Assembly (NCBI GenBank): GCA_019137255.1
Contig: WPDH01000171.1
Location: 1 to 64,000, forward strand
Length of the DNA: 64,000 bases
Direction of reading: 5' to 3'
Origin: Corinectria fuckeliana
Taxonomy: Eukaryota > Ascomycota > Sordariomycetes > Hypocreales > Nectriaceae
Shown here in pieces: positions 1 to 12,669 of the stretch (position 1 is its first letter; each line of letters opens with the position of its first letter). The position numbers were made by a program, and so were the translations under genes. The notes beneath the pieces were generated by a model. The model searched no databases. It was given only the letters and a program-made list of their open reading frames with translations, and was not told where the DNA came from.

Positions 1-1795
1 TTAAGTCTAAGTTACTTATACTACTTATTCTTATTCTTTTAAGTATTATCTTTTTTACTAACTAGTATTAGTATATTATCTCTAACTTTTAATAATATTT
101 ACTCTCTTAGTTAGTTAATTAGACTAAATACTATAAGAGTTAAACTTAGATTTAAATCTAGTTTAACTTAAGACTACTTTAAAAGCTATTTAAGCCTTCT
201 TTAAGTAAGATAGTTTAGTATTATAATTAGTATTAATATTAATACTATTATATCTTATNNTTTATACTATATAATATATATAAGATTATACTAAGTATAA
301 GCTATTATAGTTATAATATACTAAAAAGATCTTACTAGTAAAAGTAAGATATATTATATCTTTTATATAGTAAGCCCTCTTATAGTAATTATATCTAGTT
401 TATTTTTAATAGTATTATATAATATATCTAAAATAAAAACACTTAAAGTATTACTTAAGTTAAATCTCTCTTAAATAAGGCTTAGTCTAATAAACCTTTA
501 TAATTATAATTATATTTTAGTTATAAAGTTTATTTATATCTATTAGTTTAGTTAATAATATAACTAGTAACTAATAAGATCTAACTATATAATAGCTTTA
601 TAATAGTTTTATAATATATATCTTAATACTATTTACTTATTAGATATCTAATAGTATATAAGATATAATATTAAGAGCTATATTAAGTAACCTAATAATA
701 ATCTCTCTACTAAGATAAGAGAGAATTACTTTTAATATTAGTACTATTAGGGATAAGAGTATTCTCTTATTATAAGTAACTTAGGCTTAAGTTAAGATCT
801 TAATAAGTGATTTCTAAAAGGTAGCTAATACTACTTTTTTAATAGTAGTTATAATTATTTCTATAAGAGATAGTAAGATTAAGATCTTACTACTTATATA
901 TTAGGTATAGCTTATAGTAGTATTAGCTAAGGTTACTATTATTCTTTAGACTAAGAGAAAAGTAGCTCTTAAGATAATTACTTTAAGTTTATATTTAGTC
1001 TTAATAATAAGATTTTTAAATTAATTATAAGTTATTTTTATACTAGGCTTAGCTTATAGTAAGAGTAGGTTTTATAGTAAAAAATTTTTCTTAAGGAGAG
1101 AAGAAGAATAGTTTATAATCTTAATATTTTTTATTTTGCCTAGCTTATATATTATATATAATATAGTAATAATATAAGAGTAGAAAGATAGTAAAAAAGG
1201 TTTATAAAGAAAGTTAGTTAGGTTAAAATAGATTTTAAGAGTGTAACTAAAATATAGTAAGAGTAACTATTAAATATTTATAAAAGGTTAACTATATTTA
1301 TAAGTGTTTAAAAGAGCTTATAAAGCTTATATAAATAAGCTTAAAATTAGCTTAAGTAGTAAAAATCCCTCTTTTTTACTAAGCTTAATAATAATCTTAA
1401 TACTCTTATAATTACTTTTTTATATAACTTAAATATATAGTAGCTTTAACTATTATCTTAGTATAATAGCTAAAGTTATTACTACTCTTTTTATAATACT
1501 TAAGTTTAAAGCTAAGTAAAAACTAATTTTTACTTCTTATAATACTAAGAAAGAAGCTATTAGATAAACAGTTAAAGCTCTAAATAGCTTTAACTAGAGG
1601 GGTATATTAAATAAAAAACCTAACTAAAGAGAATAACTAAAGCTATAAAAGCCTAAATAATCTAAAAGATAGAAAATCTCTTAGGATAAGAGGCTTAAAA
1701 GGGATTAAAACTATATACTTATAATAATACTAATTCTAGTAATTATTATATTAATTAAATTATATTACTAGGCTTTATTATTATTATCTATTTTT
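1..1795. repeat. AT-rich, RIP-like block with no genes
   Basis: This stretch is built almost entirely of A and T with scattered AG/CT steps. CA, TG and CG dinucleotides are nearly absent, while TA is extremely common. That is the known outcome of repeat-induced point mutation in ascomycetes, where CpA is converted to TpA on repeated DNA. No long open frame survives and I cannot recognise the original element. Two N mark an assembly gap at 259-260. Composition changes to ordinary fungal DNA within a few bases near 1795. It probably represents an ancient transposon or subtelomeric repeat. The RIP reading is strong; the identity of the repeat is unknown. Confidence 0.85.
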
Positions 1796-2647
1796 CTGTG
1801 ATTAAATCACCTAAAATTCAGCCTGTATAACCCACTTATAAAGCATTATATATCTAACATCACAGCTTCTTTTTAGGATATAACTTTTAAAAGAGCCCTC
1901 TATAGCGACATTAGTGATCCCCTTTAGGACTGACTCACTGTTCCCGCCCTTTTCCTAGCTTAGTGACACAATACACACGCAGTCATACCAATATGTTGTT
2001 ACGGTAAGGATATCAGCCAATGAGGAAACAGAGCAGTAAGCAGTGGCTGCGTTCTTCGTCCCTCAACGACGTCACGTAAGTATAAGTAGGGATAATGTGG
2101 TTGCACATTTAAAGGGATGACCCCTTTGAGCTAGCCGAGCCGGTCGGTACAGAGGATCGGGTTCCGACTGCCGTTGATTTGCCAAACCTCAAGCCGGAGC
2201 TTTGCATCCGGGTTACCCGCACACGACCGTTCCCTGACACCTACCTGTGCCATCAATCAACATGTAGATGTAGCTGCAATAGGGCTGTTGTAGTGACTCA
2301 TGATGATGTGTCTGCTTGTCCCCTTGTTTGTGAGCGATATCGCTCGTAGCCGGCCCGGCTCCTCCGTCCGACAACGTCCTACCCATCCCATCCATGATGC
2401 GACGAACGGTTGGATGCCGTCAAGTCTTGGCCCTATACGTGTCGGAACTCGAGGGTCAGCTGGCGTAATTTAGGACTGTACCGCTGGCTGCCAGGAAGAG
2501 AGCGCGACGATGAGGCTCTGAGACGTTGGTGGTCCCATGGCTCCTCGCATCGGGTTTATTAAAGGCAAAGTCGACACTTACATATCTCTCATCGCAGCAT
2601 CAATCTACCGCCTCCTTTGACCTTGGTTGTATGCTCACGTTCTCAAC
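1796..2647. other. Intergenic, upstream of the first dioxygenase gene
   Basis: Ordinary-composition DNA between the AT-rich block and the first gene. I see no convincing coding sequence or repeat. The last 100 bases must contain the promoter and leader of the dioxygenase starting at 2648; no clear TATA box stands out. Confidence 0.5.
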
Positions 2648-4422
2648 ATGTCCAGCCCAGTTGAGCCCAAGCCTTTCAATCCCGATGTGGATTATTACCC
2701 CCCTACGCTTCAAGCCAAGTTTGGCATTCAACTGTTGGACGATGCCGCCACTGCTGAGGCACACCGTCCTACCGCCGACATTGGATGGGTGCCCGACTTG
2801 GCCAAGTTCCAGAAAAGAACTGAAGAGAGAAGTAGAACCCTACCCCACGACGCACGAGTGCCAAAAGGGTGGCCAGAGGCGGTTCGGCATCCTCTGGCTT
2901 GGACCGGATCCGATCTGAAGCCGGAAGACTATGTCCATGACCTCAGCACTGTCGATGTCGCCGAGATAACGGCAGCTCTGTCGAGTTTCAAGAGTAATTC
3001 GGTTACCGCCCGCTTCGCCCCGAATTGAATGCAAACATGTGCTGACCTCTTGGAATCAAAAGGTCTTGGTCTCGAGCTCCATGAGGTTCGAAAGGCCACC
3101 TTTCGCTTGCCGCTTCTCGGGCCGCGTCTCGAGCGCGCGTCTGGGAACGTCCATGACGGCATAGGTTTCTGTGTTGTGCGGGGACTGAACCCGGCTTCTT
3201 TTTCTCGTGAAGATAACGCTATACTCTACCTCGGAGTGTCGAGCTATTTCGGAGAGCAGAGGGGCCGACAGTACCAAGACGGGCGCATGATGAGTAAGTA
3301 ATGTCCACGCACTCCCCGCCTCATCGCCAAGGTCCATCTCGTGCTGACATCAATTCTCTGCCGGAGCGCATATCACAGATGTCAAGTTCGACGGCGTTCC
3401 TGATAGTGAGCGCAGGCCGTTGTTCACAAACGTCGCACAGGTACGTACTCACCCATATCGATCGACCTCAGGCTTTCCTTGGTGAAGCAATATGGGTCTT
3501 CAGCCTTCGTGGCGATGCCCAGTCTTTCCTTCTTGGAAGGATCGGACTCGTGTGGCATGATATTCAGCTGTTGACGAATTTCTTCTTACAGCCGTTCCAT
3601 ACCGACCTTCTGTCTGGTATTCTGGCCATGTACGTCCTCGACAAGGCAGCTGTAGGAGGCAATATTCTCCTAGCCTCGTCTTGGACTATCTATAACCAGA
3701 TTGCTTCCGTGCGTCCTGACCTCATCGACGAGCTTTCCAAGGGCGACTGGGTTCATGACACGTAAGTGGAAACCTTCGCCTTTTTCCTCGTTGCTTTCAA
3801 AGTTGTCCCAGGTATTTTGGTGGCCGCCACTTCCCGCTCATCACACAAATTGCTAACATATCAAAAAACCAATTCAGCTTTGGGCGGAATCCTGCGTATC
3901 ACTGCAGACCTCTTCTTCATTGTTGGCGGGATAGACTGGTTCTTGTCTATTCGCGGAGAAACCTCACCGGCTCCGTGGTGACACCTCGCAGTCCCAACAT
4001 TCCACCCATGACAGATGCGCAAGCAGAGGCTCTCGATGCCGTTCACTTCCACCGCCGCGACCAATTGCATTAGCCTCGAACCAAAGAGAGGAGACATGTT
4101 CTTCATCAACAACCTGGCCATTTTACATAGCCGCAGCTCGTTCGAGGACCGTCCTGAATCAAAGCGGTACATTCTTAGACTATGGCTTAACAATCTGGAG
4201 TTCGGCTGGGATGTCCCTCCGAAGCTAAGGCTAGCATGGGATCGAGTCTTCGCCGAGATGAGCGAGATCAGTAATCACTGGGATATCGACCCTTATCACA
4301 ACCAGAACGGCTCGCTGTTCGACAAGGTCAAGTATTCGGACGATGACAGTCGTGGTCGTGAGCCTGGAGTTGATGGCAGTCTCTTCAAGCGAGGCCCTGG
4401 TCGATCTTCATCTTGCAGATGA
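2648..4422 (+). pseudogene. TauD/TfdA-family Fe(II)/2-oxoglutarate dioxygenase, probable frameshift in last exon
   Basis: Five exons join cleanly: 2648-2993, 3063-3293, 3367-3440, 3592-3761 and 3878-4422, giving about 454 codons. The product fits the fungal TauD/TfdA family, enzymes that use Fe(II), 2-oxoglutarate and O2 to hydroxylate small acids. The metal-binding HxD (HTD, residues about 220-222) opens exon 4. The distal His and the 2-oxoglutarate-binding Arg region lie in exon 5 (motif FINNLAILHSR, then a typical RLWL block). Within exon 5 the frame that gives ALDAVHF and the frame that gives NCISLEPKRGD differ by one base near 4046-4052, so an extra base interrupts the reading frame. Everything else is well conserved, so this is either a very recent pseudogene or a sequencing error. 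It lies next to the RIP-like block. Substrate unknown. The family call is firm; the broken state is likely but unproven. Confidence 0.75.
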
Positions 4423-4854
4423 GTATTGAAGCAGAACAGGGCCGTGTGGTTGTGCGTCGCAGAAGATATTCAACTATCTTCTATCTATCTAAGTAGGTGG
4501 GTCAGGCAGGAGAACTCCCAGATTATTATTTTCAACATCATTGACTGGCAAGGCAGACTGAAGGAGCGGAGCAAGTGACAGTGAAAAGGCGAATGGACGA
4601 AGGCTAAGACTTGGATCTCCCGGACTTTCTTTTATGAATAGTAGTAGTTCAGTAACCAATAAATTGACCACCAGTAAGATCCCTTTAACCTTGACTTAAT
4701 TCACTTATAGCCCACAGCTAGTGTAATAGTCATCCAGTCTACATTCAATTTGCCTCAGTGACCCCATCAGGGTCAATAGACATTAGACCCAGGCTCCTCA
4801 ACCATATGTTCTATCACAGTTAACATCTATCCAAAAACATTAAAAGGGGGGAAT
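4423..4854. other. Convergent intergenic region
   Basis: Lies between the 3' ends of two converging genes. It should hold both 3' untranslated regions; I see no gene or repeat here. Confidence 0.5.
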
Positions 4855-7042
4855 TTAAAAACCCACATCGATCAGGTAGATGCCAACAACCATGGAACCA
4901 GATGGCCGAAGACAAGTCCATTCCTCGTCCCGAATGTCCGGCGGAGGGGGAAACAGCACCTCCCGTCCACGTGTTGTTCGAATCTAGCCAATAAGTAAGC
5001 GTAGATAACCCGATACTATGAAAAGGACAGCTTACCCTCAACGCATGGAAATAGGCGGTTGTTCGATGCTGAACTTCAACGTCCTGGATCATCTCCCCAC
5101 CAGGCCCATCAATAGACATCGAGAGTCGAAAATCGTCGGATGGAGCGTGTGTTCTCATTCTGTCGTCGGGATATGGACCGAGATCGCCAATAGCCAGGTT
5201 TTTGGCGGGATCTGTATAAATAAACTCAAACCCGGTAAATTTGTTGACGTCGAAGATGTATACCACAATCTCAACAAGCTGGGCAAGATCTTGACCATGT
5301 GAGCCACCGAAGATCAACGTTGAAAAGGGTAAAGGAAAATTGCGGAAACCCTCAAACGGATACTCATCATCCATTCCTTTGAAGAAGAAGTGGTCAGGTG
5401 GTATTTCAGGGCTCCAGAGACAGCTGTTTCGCCATTGCAACCCGTGATCAAGTTGGATACCTGACGGGATGTTTCTACTCAAAGAAACAAGTTTCAAGGC
5501 CTAAAGTTCGGTCAAAACCATATCTCAGAGCATCAAGCAGGAGTGTAGAAGGGAAGCTCACATCAAACCCTGCTTTCACTGATGTTATAGCTTGCCCGGG
5601 CCCGGCCAAGCACCATCTAGGAACATTTTCCGGCTCGCCAGCCCAACAAGACACAGTGCCGTCATCCGTTAGTACGGCGATGGCCATACATCCCATGGTG
5701 TCGAGGGCCAGGTGCCATCCTGAGATGACATAAGGAGAGTCGTCCCGGGGGGGTTGGAAACGAATTCGAACTTCTCGGCCGGGGTGAATATAGCCAAGAT
5801 GGGTGACTTGACCATCTTTTCCCATAAACCGGAGGCCAGAAACAAACGAGCCAGTGCTCATCTGAACAAATGATACCCAAAGATCTTTGACCTCAAGGGC
5901 TGTGGCAAACGAGACAGCACGAGCTCGTAAGGTCCTGCATCCCACATTAAAGGATTCGCTCGGCCCTCTTGCACCACGGCTAGCAGTGTCCCATTCGAGA
6001 GTATCATCGTCCCCCGCTGGCTCATAAAAGGACTCGAAGCTGCGCCCTTGGCAGGAGACCTCGGAAACTTGGGTCATCAGGGCCTCCAAATCCAAAGCCA
6101 GGCCCCACACACGTTTGCGATTCACCAGACTGGGGACCAACGACGCCAAAGAGTGCATCAACAGATAGAGTGCTCTCCATGACATAGGGCGATAGTCAAA
6201 GGTCTCGAAGATGTGGTGATATTCATGCCCTCTCCGGAACCTCGAAGCCCAGAAAGCCTCAGAAAGACCAAGGTTGGCAAAAACTGGCGAGGATAGTCGT
6301 AGGCGGATGACGTCCGCCGAGAGAAGGCTCATCATGATCTCTTGCAGGATTTCTGGGGGTAAACGCTTGAAGATATCGCCATCCATATTGTAGTGACTAG
6401 AAATGGTCGGAGTCTCACCTCTACTACATTCCAGAATGGCTGCGGAGTGGAAAGACCTCTGAATAGCAGGAACATCGTAAGGGTCGTACCAGTGTCCTGC
6501 TAAGGCAGATACAGCCAGATCGCAGCGTTCCAACCGCGGGATATCCTTGGAAGAGCGGTGTACTGCCCCTCCGTATTCATGGCCCCAGTCAAGGGTGCCA
6601 CCATCGTCAACACGCATGGACAAGCAAACATAGAATAGGTCCTGGATATTTGGTTGAAAGAGCTTGGTGAGGAGATCCCAGCAGGCCGAGTGAAAGCCGA
6701 ACCCCCAAAATGGCTCTGGTTCGAATCGGGGATTCGGCCGAACGATGTGTCTCAGTGATGAGACGTGCAATAACACATCGATAATGGAGTCCTCGTGAAG
6801 ATTTTCATCGTCATATCGTTCCTCTGGGCTTACTGGGACGCTGGCTTCAGATCTGGTGGAGCAACCAGTCCCAGAGAGTGTGATCTCTCCCCAATCGCCG
6901 TATTCTGTGTACACTTGACCAGTTTTAGGAGAAGAGCCAACTGAGGAGAAGAGCACCACTTACCGGCTCGAAATTCTTCCATCCATTTCTGCTCGGCTTG
7001 GGCGGAGAGAATCAAGCCACACAGAGTGCAGGTTGAGGCCAT
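4855..7042 (-). CDS. F-box domain protein
   Basis: Four exons on the minus strand (6964-7042, 5562-6904, 5036-5500, 4855-4983) splice with canonical GT-AG borders to a protein of about 671 residues. The start at 7042 is chosen because fungal relatives begin with a short CxxC segment (MASTCTLCG). An F-box follows near residues 202-245 (IFKRLPPEILQEIM and the following helix), the usual Skp1-binding motif of SCF ubiquitin ligases. The C-terminal half is a long all-globular region of the kind found in a large expanded family of filamentous ascomycete F-box proteins and probably binds the unknown target. It ends in a short motif (SGSMVVGIYLIDVG) typical of that family. No transmembrane segment or signal peptide is seen. 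The F-box is confident; the substrate of the ligase cannot be inferred. Confidence 0.8.
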
Positions 7043-7902
7043 AGGTGTGATGCCGTCGCGAGATTTTGTGTAAAGGAGAAGAACGAGTTGTGAGGAAAAG
7101 GGCAGTTGCAAGATTGGAAGATCAACCAACAGACACGTCCTGAATACTTGTGGGCCGGCGGTTCTTCATCCAATCAGTTACCCTGGCTGATCGGTAGCGT
7201 AGAAATGGAAGCACCCAGCCAACTAGCTAATCGCGGGAAATTATGAGGCGGCCAGGCATGTTTCTACCAGTCTACTCCGTACATAGTACATCTATTCCAC
7301 AGCTAACGGAACATTATAATTCTTTGACTATGATAAGGGAACCCTTGTGCCTGTGCATGCCCAAGCAATGAGGCTCGATCGCGAATATCAGAGCATCCAG
7401 GAGTTGCTTAATCACATTAAAGCTAACTCTTAGCATCGCGTGCTCGCAGACCAGAACAGACAATAGCGGAGCTGGGACTTCTAAGTGCTGACTTGGAGGG
7501 AGACGCGGTATATGCTTGGGCAATGTAGAAGTTGTGAAGATAGTAGGGCTTATGTAAGGAGACTCTGATCGCCTTAATTCCCTACTCGGGTAAGATTCAC
7601 CCCGTCTGCAACAACCACAAGGTATCGATTCTTTTCATTAGCTGTTTAATGTTACATTCCGAGAATTGACTACCAAAACCCCCACCATCCTGCGGTCACA
7701 TGTGTACGTCGACTAATATATATATAAAATACAGATTCAACCTCAGGGGAGTCTCTGAATTCTTCCAATATGTTTCTAAATTATTTTGAGGCTCTATATC
7801 CAAGCACGTCAAGTTTTTCTGTCGTGCTGTCAGACTTTGTGGAGGTCCGGATGCAGTTCTCCTCAAGTGGTCAAAATTTTGAAACCGTTGTTTATTAGCC
7901 TT
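7043..7902. other. Intergenic with F-box gene promoter
   Basis: Contains the promoter of the F-box gene and the 3' flank of the next minus-strand gene. The part near 7700-7900 is AT-richer. Open frames here are short and unconvincing, and I see no repeat. Confidence 0.5.
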
Positions 7903-9557
7903 TTACTCAAGTTCTATCCCCAGCTCTTCAATTTCGTCACATAGAACATCCTCAACCCAGGCAATCTCCGAAAGTGCGTCAAGTACTCCTCGCCATCCAA
8001 GCCCATTCAAGTGCATCAAATAGTTGATACTGGAGATAACCCAAGCTCTATCTTCACCTAGTCCGGCCAGCGCACAAATCACCAAAACCCATAGCTCAAG
8101 CTCTTCCAGGCCTAACCAGTCGAGGGAATGAGAGCGGAGCAACTTTCGCATTCGGCCTCCATGATCTGTTCTCAAGTCTCGGCTACCGGCTAGATAATTG
8201 ACAGACGCCGTCAAGAAAGTTAGTGACGCTAGTCGGACAATCTCTCGCATTGCAAGCCCGGCCGAGAAAGGGTTCTCCTGGTCGTTTGGGATGTCGAGTC
8301 GTGGTAGGGTAAGCATCTCGTGGACAACCACGCCGAAGGTTTCTGTGAGCTTCGTGTCCTGATACCAGTTGCTCGTTGGAGTCTTGTAAGCCACTTTTGT
8401 CAGGCTGCAAAGAGACTCCAGGAGCGGACAAATATCCCAAAGGGTTGGGAATCTAAGCTGGAGTGTCGCGAGTGTTCTGGCTAGGACTGGAGAAATGGCT
8501 TGATCTTGCACTGGTTTGGCAACGCCGCCATAGAAGGAAAATCGCGGTGGCAAGTCTAGTGATAAAGAGCCAACCATGTCCGACCTGCGTGGGATTAGTA
8601 CAAATATGAAGCCATCTTTCAGGGTTGGTGTACCATATGAGTGTCATCCGTAGATGATACGACTTGAGCACGCCGATCCCGCCTCTACTTTGAATCATCT
8701 CCTGCAAACCATCCATGTGGACAGTCCACCGCGAGAAGTTGCGTACGCGGATCCAAAATGCGTATTAGTCAAGTGTTGGAATGGGTGCAAGGGGTGCGAA
8801 GGTCTGACATCATAACCTGCTAGCCCGATGACTGTTCCAATGATGGCGTTGCCGACAGCCCCTTCGGAGCTCCTAAGACGCCCGTTTAAGAATCCAAGAG
8901 ATGCGTTGTAATGTCCCAAAGAGTATACATTCTCTTGCAAGAGCGGCTCTTGATTGTGCTGGTCGTCTGCGTAAAGTGCAGAGTCTGCGAGAGCTAGATA
9001 CATGGCACTATCGTCAGCCATTGCGAGCGTGAAGCATAGTCTTCGTAGCATCCGGCACATGGAAGAGTCTTCTCTATTTACTGGAAACAGTCAACAAAGT
9101 TCAGCTTGAGGACGGTGGTCTCTCTACAGTAGCTAACAATTCTTCGAGCCCGGGTTGAGACAGCGCGCGAGAACAAAGCGGCATCCGCACCTGGGAACAC
9201 AGGGGCGTTGGAACCTGTTTGCGAGAAAGCTGACATTCGGCTCAGCTGAGTCAAACGGTTTGACAGTATTTGTGGCCTGTCAGGCTGTGAGGCCACCGCG
9301 GTCGCATTCGGTCCACGGTCAGGGGGCGTAGGGTTATCCGAAGGGCGGCACAAAGCCATCTGGTGTTTGCGAGGGTTTCGCCTCCTCGACAAGCCGATAT
9401 CCTTCATAACATGGCGACGAATCTTGCTCTTCGTGTTCTGCTGTTTGATTTGGTCTGGATGCGTGACGCTGACAAATACAAGCTCTGGGGCCGAGGCTTT
9501 CGAAGTTCGCGATGGAGAGGCCGGCCTCTGCAGCTGGGAAGACCGCGGGCATTCCAT
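7903..9557 (-). CDS. Fungal_trans_2 (DUF3468) family regulator-like protein with an anomalous intron
   Basis: The product resembles the C-terminal regulatory domain of fungal Zn2Cys6 factors (Fungal_trans_2, PF11951) but lacks a Zn2Cys6 DNA-binding domain. As in many relatives, the N-terminus instead carries a short conserved block (VSVTHPDQIKQ, then an IRRHVMKD motif, residues about 28-55). Exons run from about 9557 to 9065, 9050 to about 8810, near 8730 to 8625, and about 8582 to 7903. The third exon encodes the family motif WTVHMDGLQ just upstream of an AG acceptor, with no AG in front of that motif. Splicing at the only visible acceptor would therefore delete the motif. The start at 9557 is the first ATG before the conserved block. 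It may be a cofactor-type or inactive regulator. The family is reasonably sure; the exact model is not. Confidence 0.6.
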
Positions 9558-9889
9558 TTCTGATGCTCGAGAGGGAAGAAATCAAGAACTTAATACTACT
9601 TGACATCGTTTGATGAAATAGAGAAAAGGAGGCGATGTCACTGTGGTTGAGTCTCGCAATCCGATTTGTAAGCATTATCACCAAGGGAGATGCCGTCACA
9701 TTTAGTGTGACTAGGGTGATTCGTCGTCTTAGTAATTTATAAACGGTAAGCTTGACAAAATGCTAGTTCGTTGAACAAGTACACATTTCTTTCCGTCTCA
9801 AAGACATGACTCGCTGTTCGAAGCCAGTCCGGCTGAGAGTCATTACTGGCTACAGATCCGGTACGTCTCGCACCTCCGATCGTGAGCGA
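9558..9889. other. Intergenic
   Basis: Promoter side of the Fungal_trans_2 gene and 3' flank of the SDR gene. No gene or repeat that I can support. Confidence 0.45.
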
Positions 9890-10779
9890 TCAGTTGCCAG
9901 TGACTCCTCCACTGACGGAAATATACTGCGCTGTAATCCATCGTGCCTTTTCCGACACGAGGAGAAGCACCGCATCGCCAACGTCCTCTATCGTACCGAT
10001 TCTATCTGCAGCCCTAGTCATGTCCCGCTGAGGCTTGGTGAGCTGCTCGACATACTCCGGCGGGCAGATGTCAGTTGCAACAGGGCCTGGAGCCACAGAG
10101 TTGACGGTGATTCCTCTGCTTCGTCCCCACTGTACATGATCAGCCTGGGAAGTAGTTGATAAGGGAGTAGGGCCCGTACCTCCTTTGCCCACGAATACGT
10201 AAGGCTGTCCAAAGCGGCCTTGGAAGCTCCGTAGATGGGGAGGTCGTCCATGCCAAGCTTGGCGGCGGTGGAGGAAATGTTGATAACCCGACCTCCAAAA
10301 GGCATGTGGGGGATCGTAGCCTGAGCGACGTAGATGGGGCCCTTGACATTGACGTCGAAAATCTGGGAAACCTCTTCGGCCTTTGCATTAAGAGTCTCGC
10401 CGACAAATCCGACTCCTGCATTGTTAACTGCACTCGAAATCAGCCATGCCTAGAGGTTTCAAGGCAAGAAGTACGGAAGCGTACCCAAGATATCGATGTG
10501 GTCTGTTCCAAAAGCCTTCAAGGTCTCCCGAACAAGGAATGCGGCTCCCTTAAGCGTGTCAACGGTGGTCTGCACAACAGTCACTTGTCCGCCGTCGGCC
10601 GTGATCTTTTCGGCGAGCGCATGGGCTCTTTTGGTAGAAGAGTCCGACACGTAGTTGATGGTGACAGCTGCTCCGTTGCGAGCCAGCGCCACTGCGATTG
10701 CGGCACCGATTCCATTCTCGCGGCCAGAGCCAGTGACAATGGCGACTTTGCCAGAGAGAGACAGTGTATCGGCAGGCAT
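9890..10779 (-). CDS. Short-chain dehydrogenase/reductase (classical SDR)
   Basis: NAD(P)-dependent oxidoreductase of the classical SDR family, about 260 residues in three exons. The N-terminal Rossmann motif is TGSGRENGIG (residues about 16-25), a slightly expanded TGxxxGxG. The first intron runs from the GT after GATATCTTG to the CAG before TTAACAATG, restoring the family NNAG motif across the junction. The active-site Ser (NISS) and the YGASK catalytic motif are in the second exon. A second intron follows WAKE and joins to the ITVNSVAPGPV block. The C-terminus ends in the usual cofactor-loop sequence (ISVSGG). The start ATG at 10779 directly precedes the beta-1 strand. No signal peptide, so probably cytosolic. 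Relatives reduce sugars, polyols or polyketide ketones; the substrate here cannot be told. Confidence 0.88.
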
Positions 10780-12669
10780 AATGTAAGGTTTTGGAGAGTA
10801 GTTGTTAATAGTGTTGAAGCAGTTGTGATTGCAAGAGGAAATGGACCATGGAAGGCCATTTACGATGTATTTATATTCAGCTTGGATCAGCGTTGCTCGG
10901 CTTTGAGAACCACTTTCACTTACAACAAGGATGATTTCCTCTATACTTCCACCTCATTTTCCGACAGACTTGCTATGTTTAGCCTCATTAGGCAAATGGT
11001 GTTACGCCATTGTACATCCAACCCGATGACTACAGGGTTCCATATGCGGAGCCTAACGCGTCTAGCTCTGTTAGGAAAATGGTGTTGTGCTGACAAGAGT
11101 TGTGGCAGATCACTGTGGATACGACACGGAGAGATCGAAAGTCCGAGAAGGCTTCACAGGTCAATCAGAAGACACTGTTCTTGATCGTGTTAGTAAGACA
11201 TGGCGCTAGGGATGGAGCGCCCCATGTATTCGTCCTCTGCATCAATAATCAAGATCACTTTATCCCTGAATGGGAAAATGGTGACCCTGGTCCTGCGGTT
11301 GCCCTTGCAGGTCTCCACTGGCCTGATACAGTCGCCTTCACAAAGGATCATGAAATGCTGTAGCTGCAGCTGGACCCAGAAAAATTCCGGGCTTATTCGA
11401 TAATCCAGCGATACACACGTCGCCCATATTTTTCTTCCCTATCCAAGGCCATCGTGTGAGACGAACTCCGTGTAGCTTCAGACTTCTATGGGAACTTGAA
11501 GTTGTTACTGTTGTTGTTGTCGTATTGTTTAACGCCGGGACGTCCTTATCCAGGTCAAAGGGCGCCTTTCTAGCTATCTACGTCTCTATATACACGTCTG
11601 CAAGAACTCCGTACAAAAGAAAGGATAGCTAGAGAGGGGGAAGGGTTCAGGTTCTTGTGTCTTCTAGATGATAAACATCAGAGAACCGGGGGGGTCTTAG
11701 TCTAGGGTAGTCTTAGTGCTGGGAATAGATTCCTCGGTAGAAGTCTGTGTCTCTAGCCCTCATGATGAAGCTCATCTATTGAGCTCCTAGCGCAGCCGGA
11801 GAGCCCCCCTTGGGAGCTATCTACGGTTTCTTGCGCCTGCTTTCTGGCATGTAAATATGTGCGTTGGAAACTTCCGTTTCCCGCAAGAGCAGGTCGTTAT
11901 AGCCTCTAGGTGGTTGAACCTATGATCTATCGTGGTACGTCACGAAATCTCCATGTCCAGTATGGGAACTTGAAGTCTCTCGATAGTGCGAGCATTTTCC
12001 AATCCTTTTCACATCGTGTTACGGCTGGTGATATACATGCTGGGTGGTCCAAGGCAGTCATGGGAAAGAAATGGCAAAAACGCGAAACCAATGAGATAAC
12101 TTCGCCTAATAACAATAATGAAGACGCCGACTTGGGTGCGATGTGCAGTAGGCATAATTGTGTTATCTTTATGCTCGGATTTCGTCTATCAAGGTAGATT
12201 TTGTGATGCTATTTCTTTTTCTACATAGTCCATAACACAGGGGTTAGAGGCACCTGTTCAGTCTGTTCTCCCCAATGTAGCAACTACATCTCCTTTCCTT
12301 TGGCTACATCATATGCTTGTAAAGTCTTTCTATATGTACAATATGCTTAGAAGATCTCCACTTGCTATGTTCATTCTGCTCACTGCTGAAACGTTCTGAT
12401 AGAACACACTGTTTTAAAAGAAATGAACTATTTGAAAACCCAAACTTGCGTCTTGTTCAGAACTAACAACTCCGAGATCTTTGCACAGTCCGTGGAATTC
12501 TGTGCCCTATGTAGACGCATGTGTCACTTTCACAGAGACTCACCGGCTTAAATACCCCTTCCATTCTCGCATTTCATCTTAATTCCTCCTTCTTTCCCAC
12601 CCACTCACACTCGCAGCCTACAGCTTACCTTTCACTAGCTACCAACAACTCACGATCTTCATCGCCAAC
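10780..12669. other. Long intergenic region
   Basis: Nearly 1.9 kb between divergent genes without a convincing gene. A 15-base string (TATGGGAACTTGAAG) occurs near 11488 and again near 11960, too short to be called a mobile element. The last 130 bases before 12670 are pyrimidine-rich, typical of a fungal 5' leader for the methyltransferase gene. Confidence 0.5.

Noticed and set aside
6715..6735. GGTTCGAATC resembling a tRNA T-arm.
   Set aside because: It lies inside the F-box exon and no acceptor stem or anticodon arm pairs around it.
11480..11980. A 15-base repeat in the intergenic region as a mobile-element target duplication.
   Set aside because: No terminal inverted repeats or coding remains lie between the copies, and 470 bases of ordinary sequence separate them.
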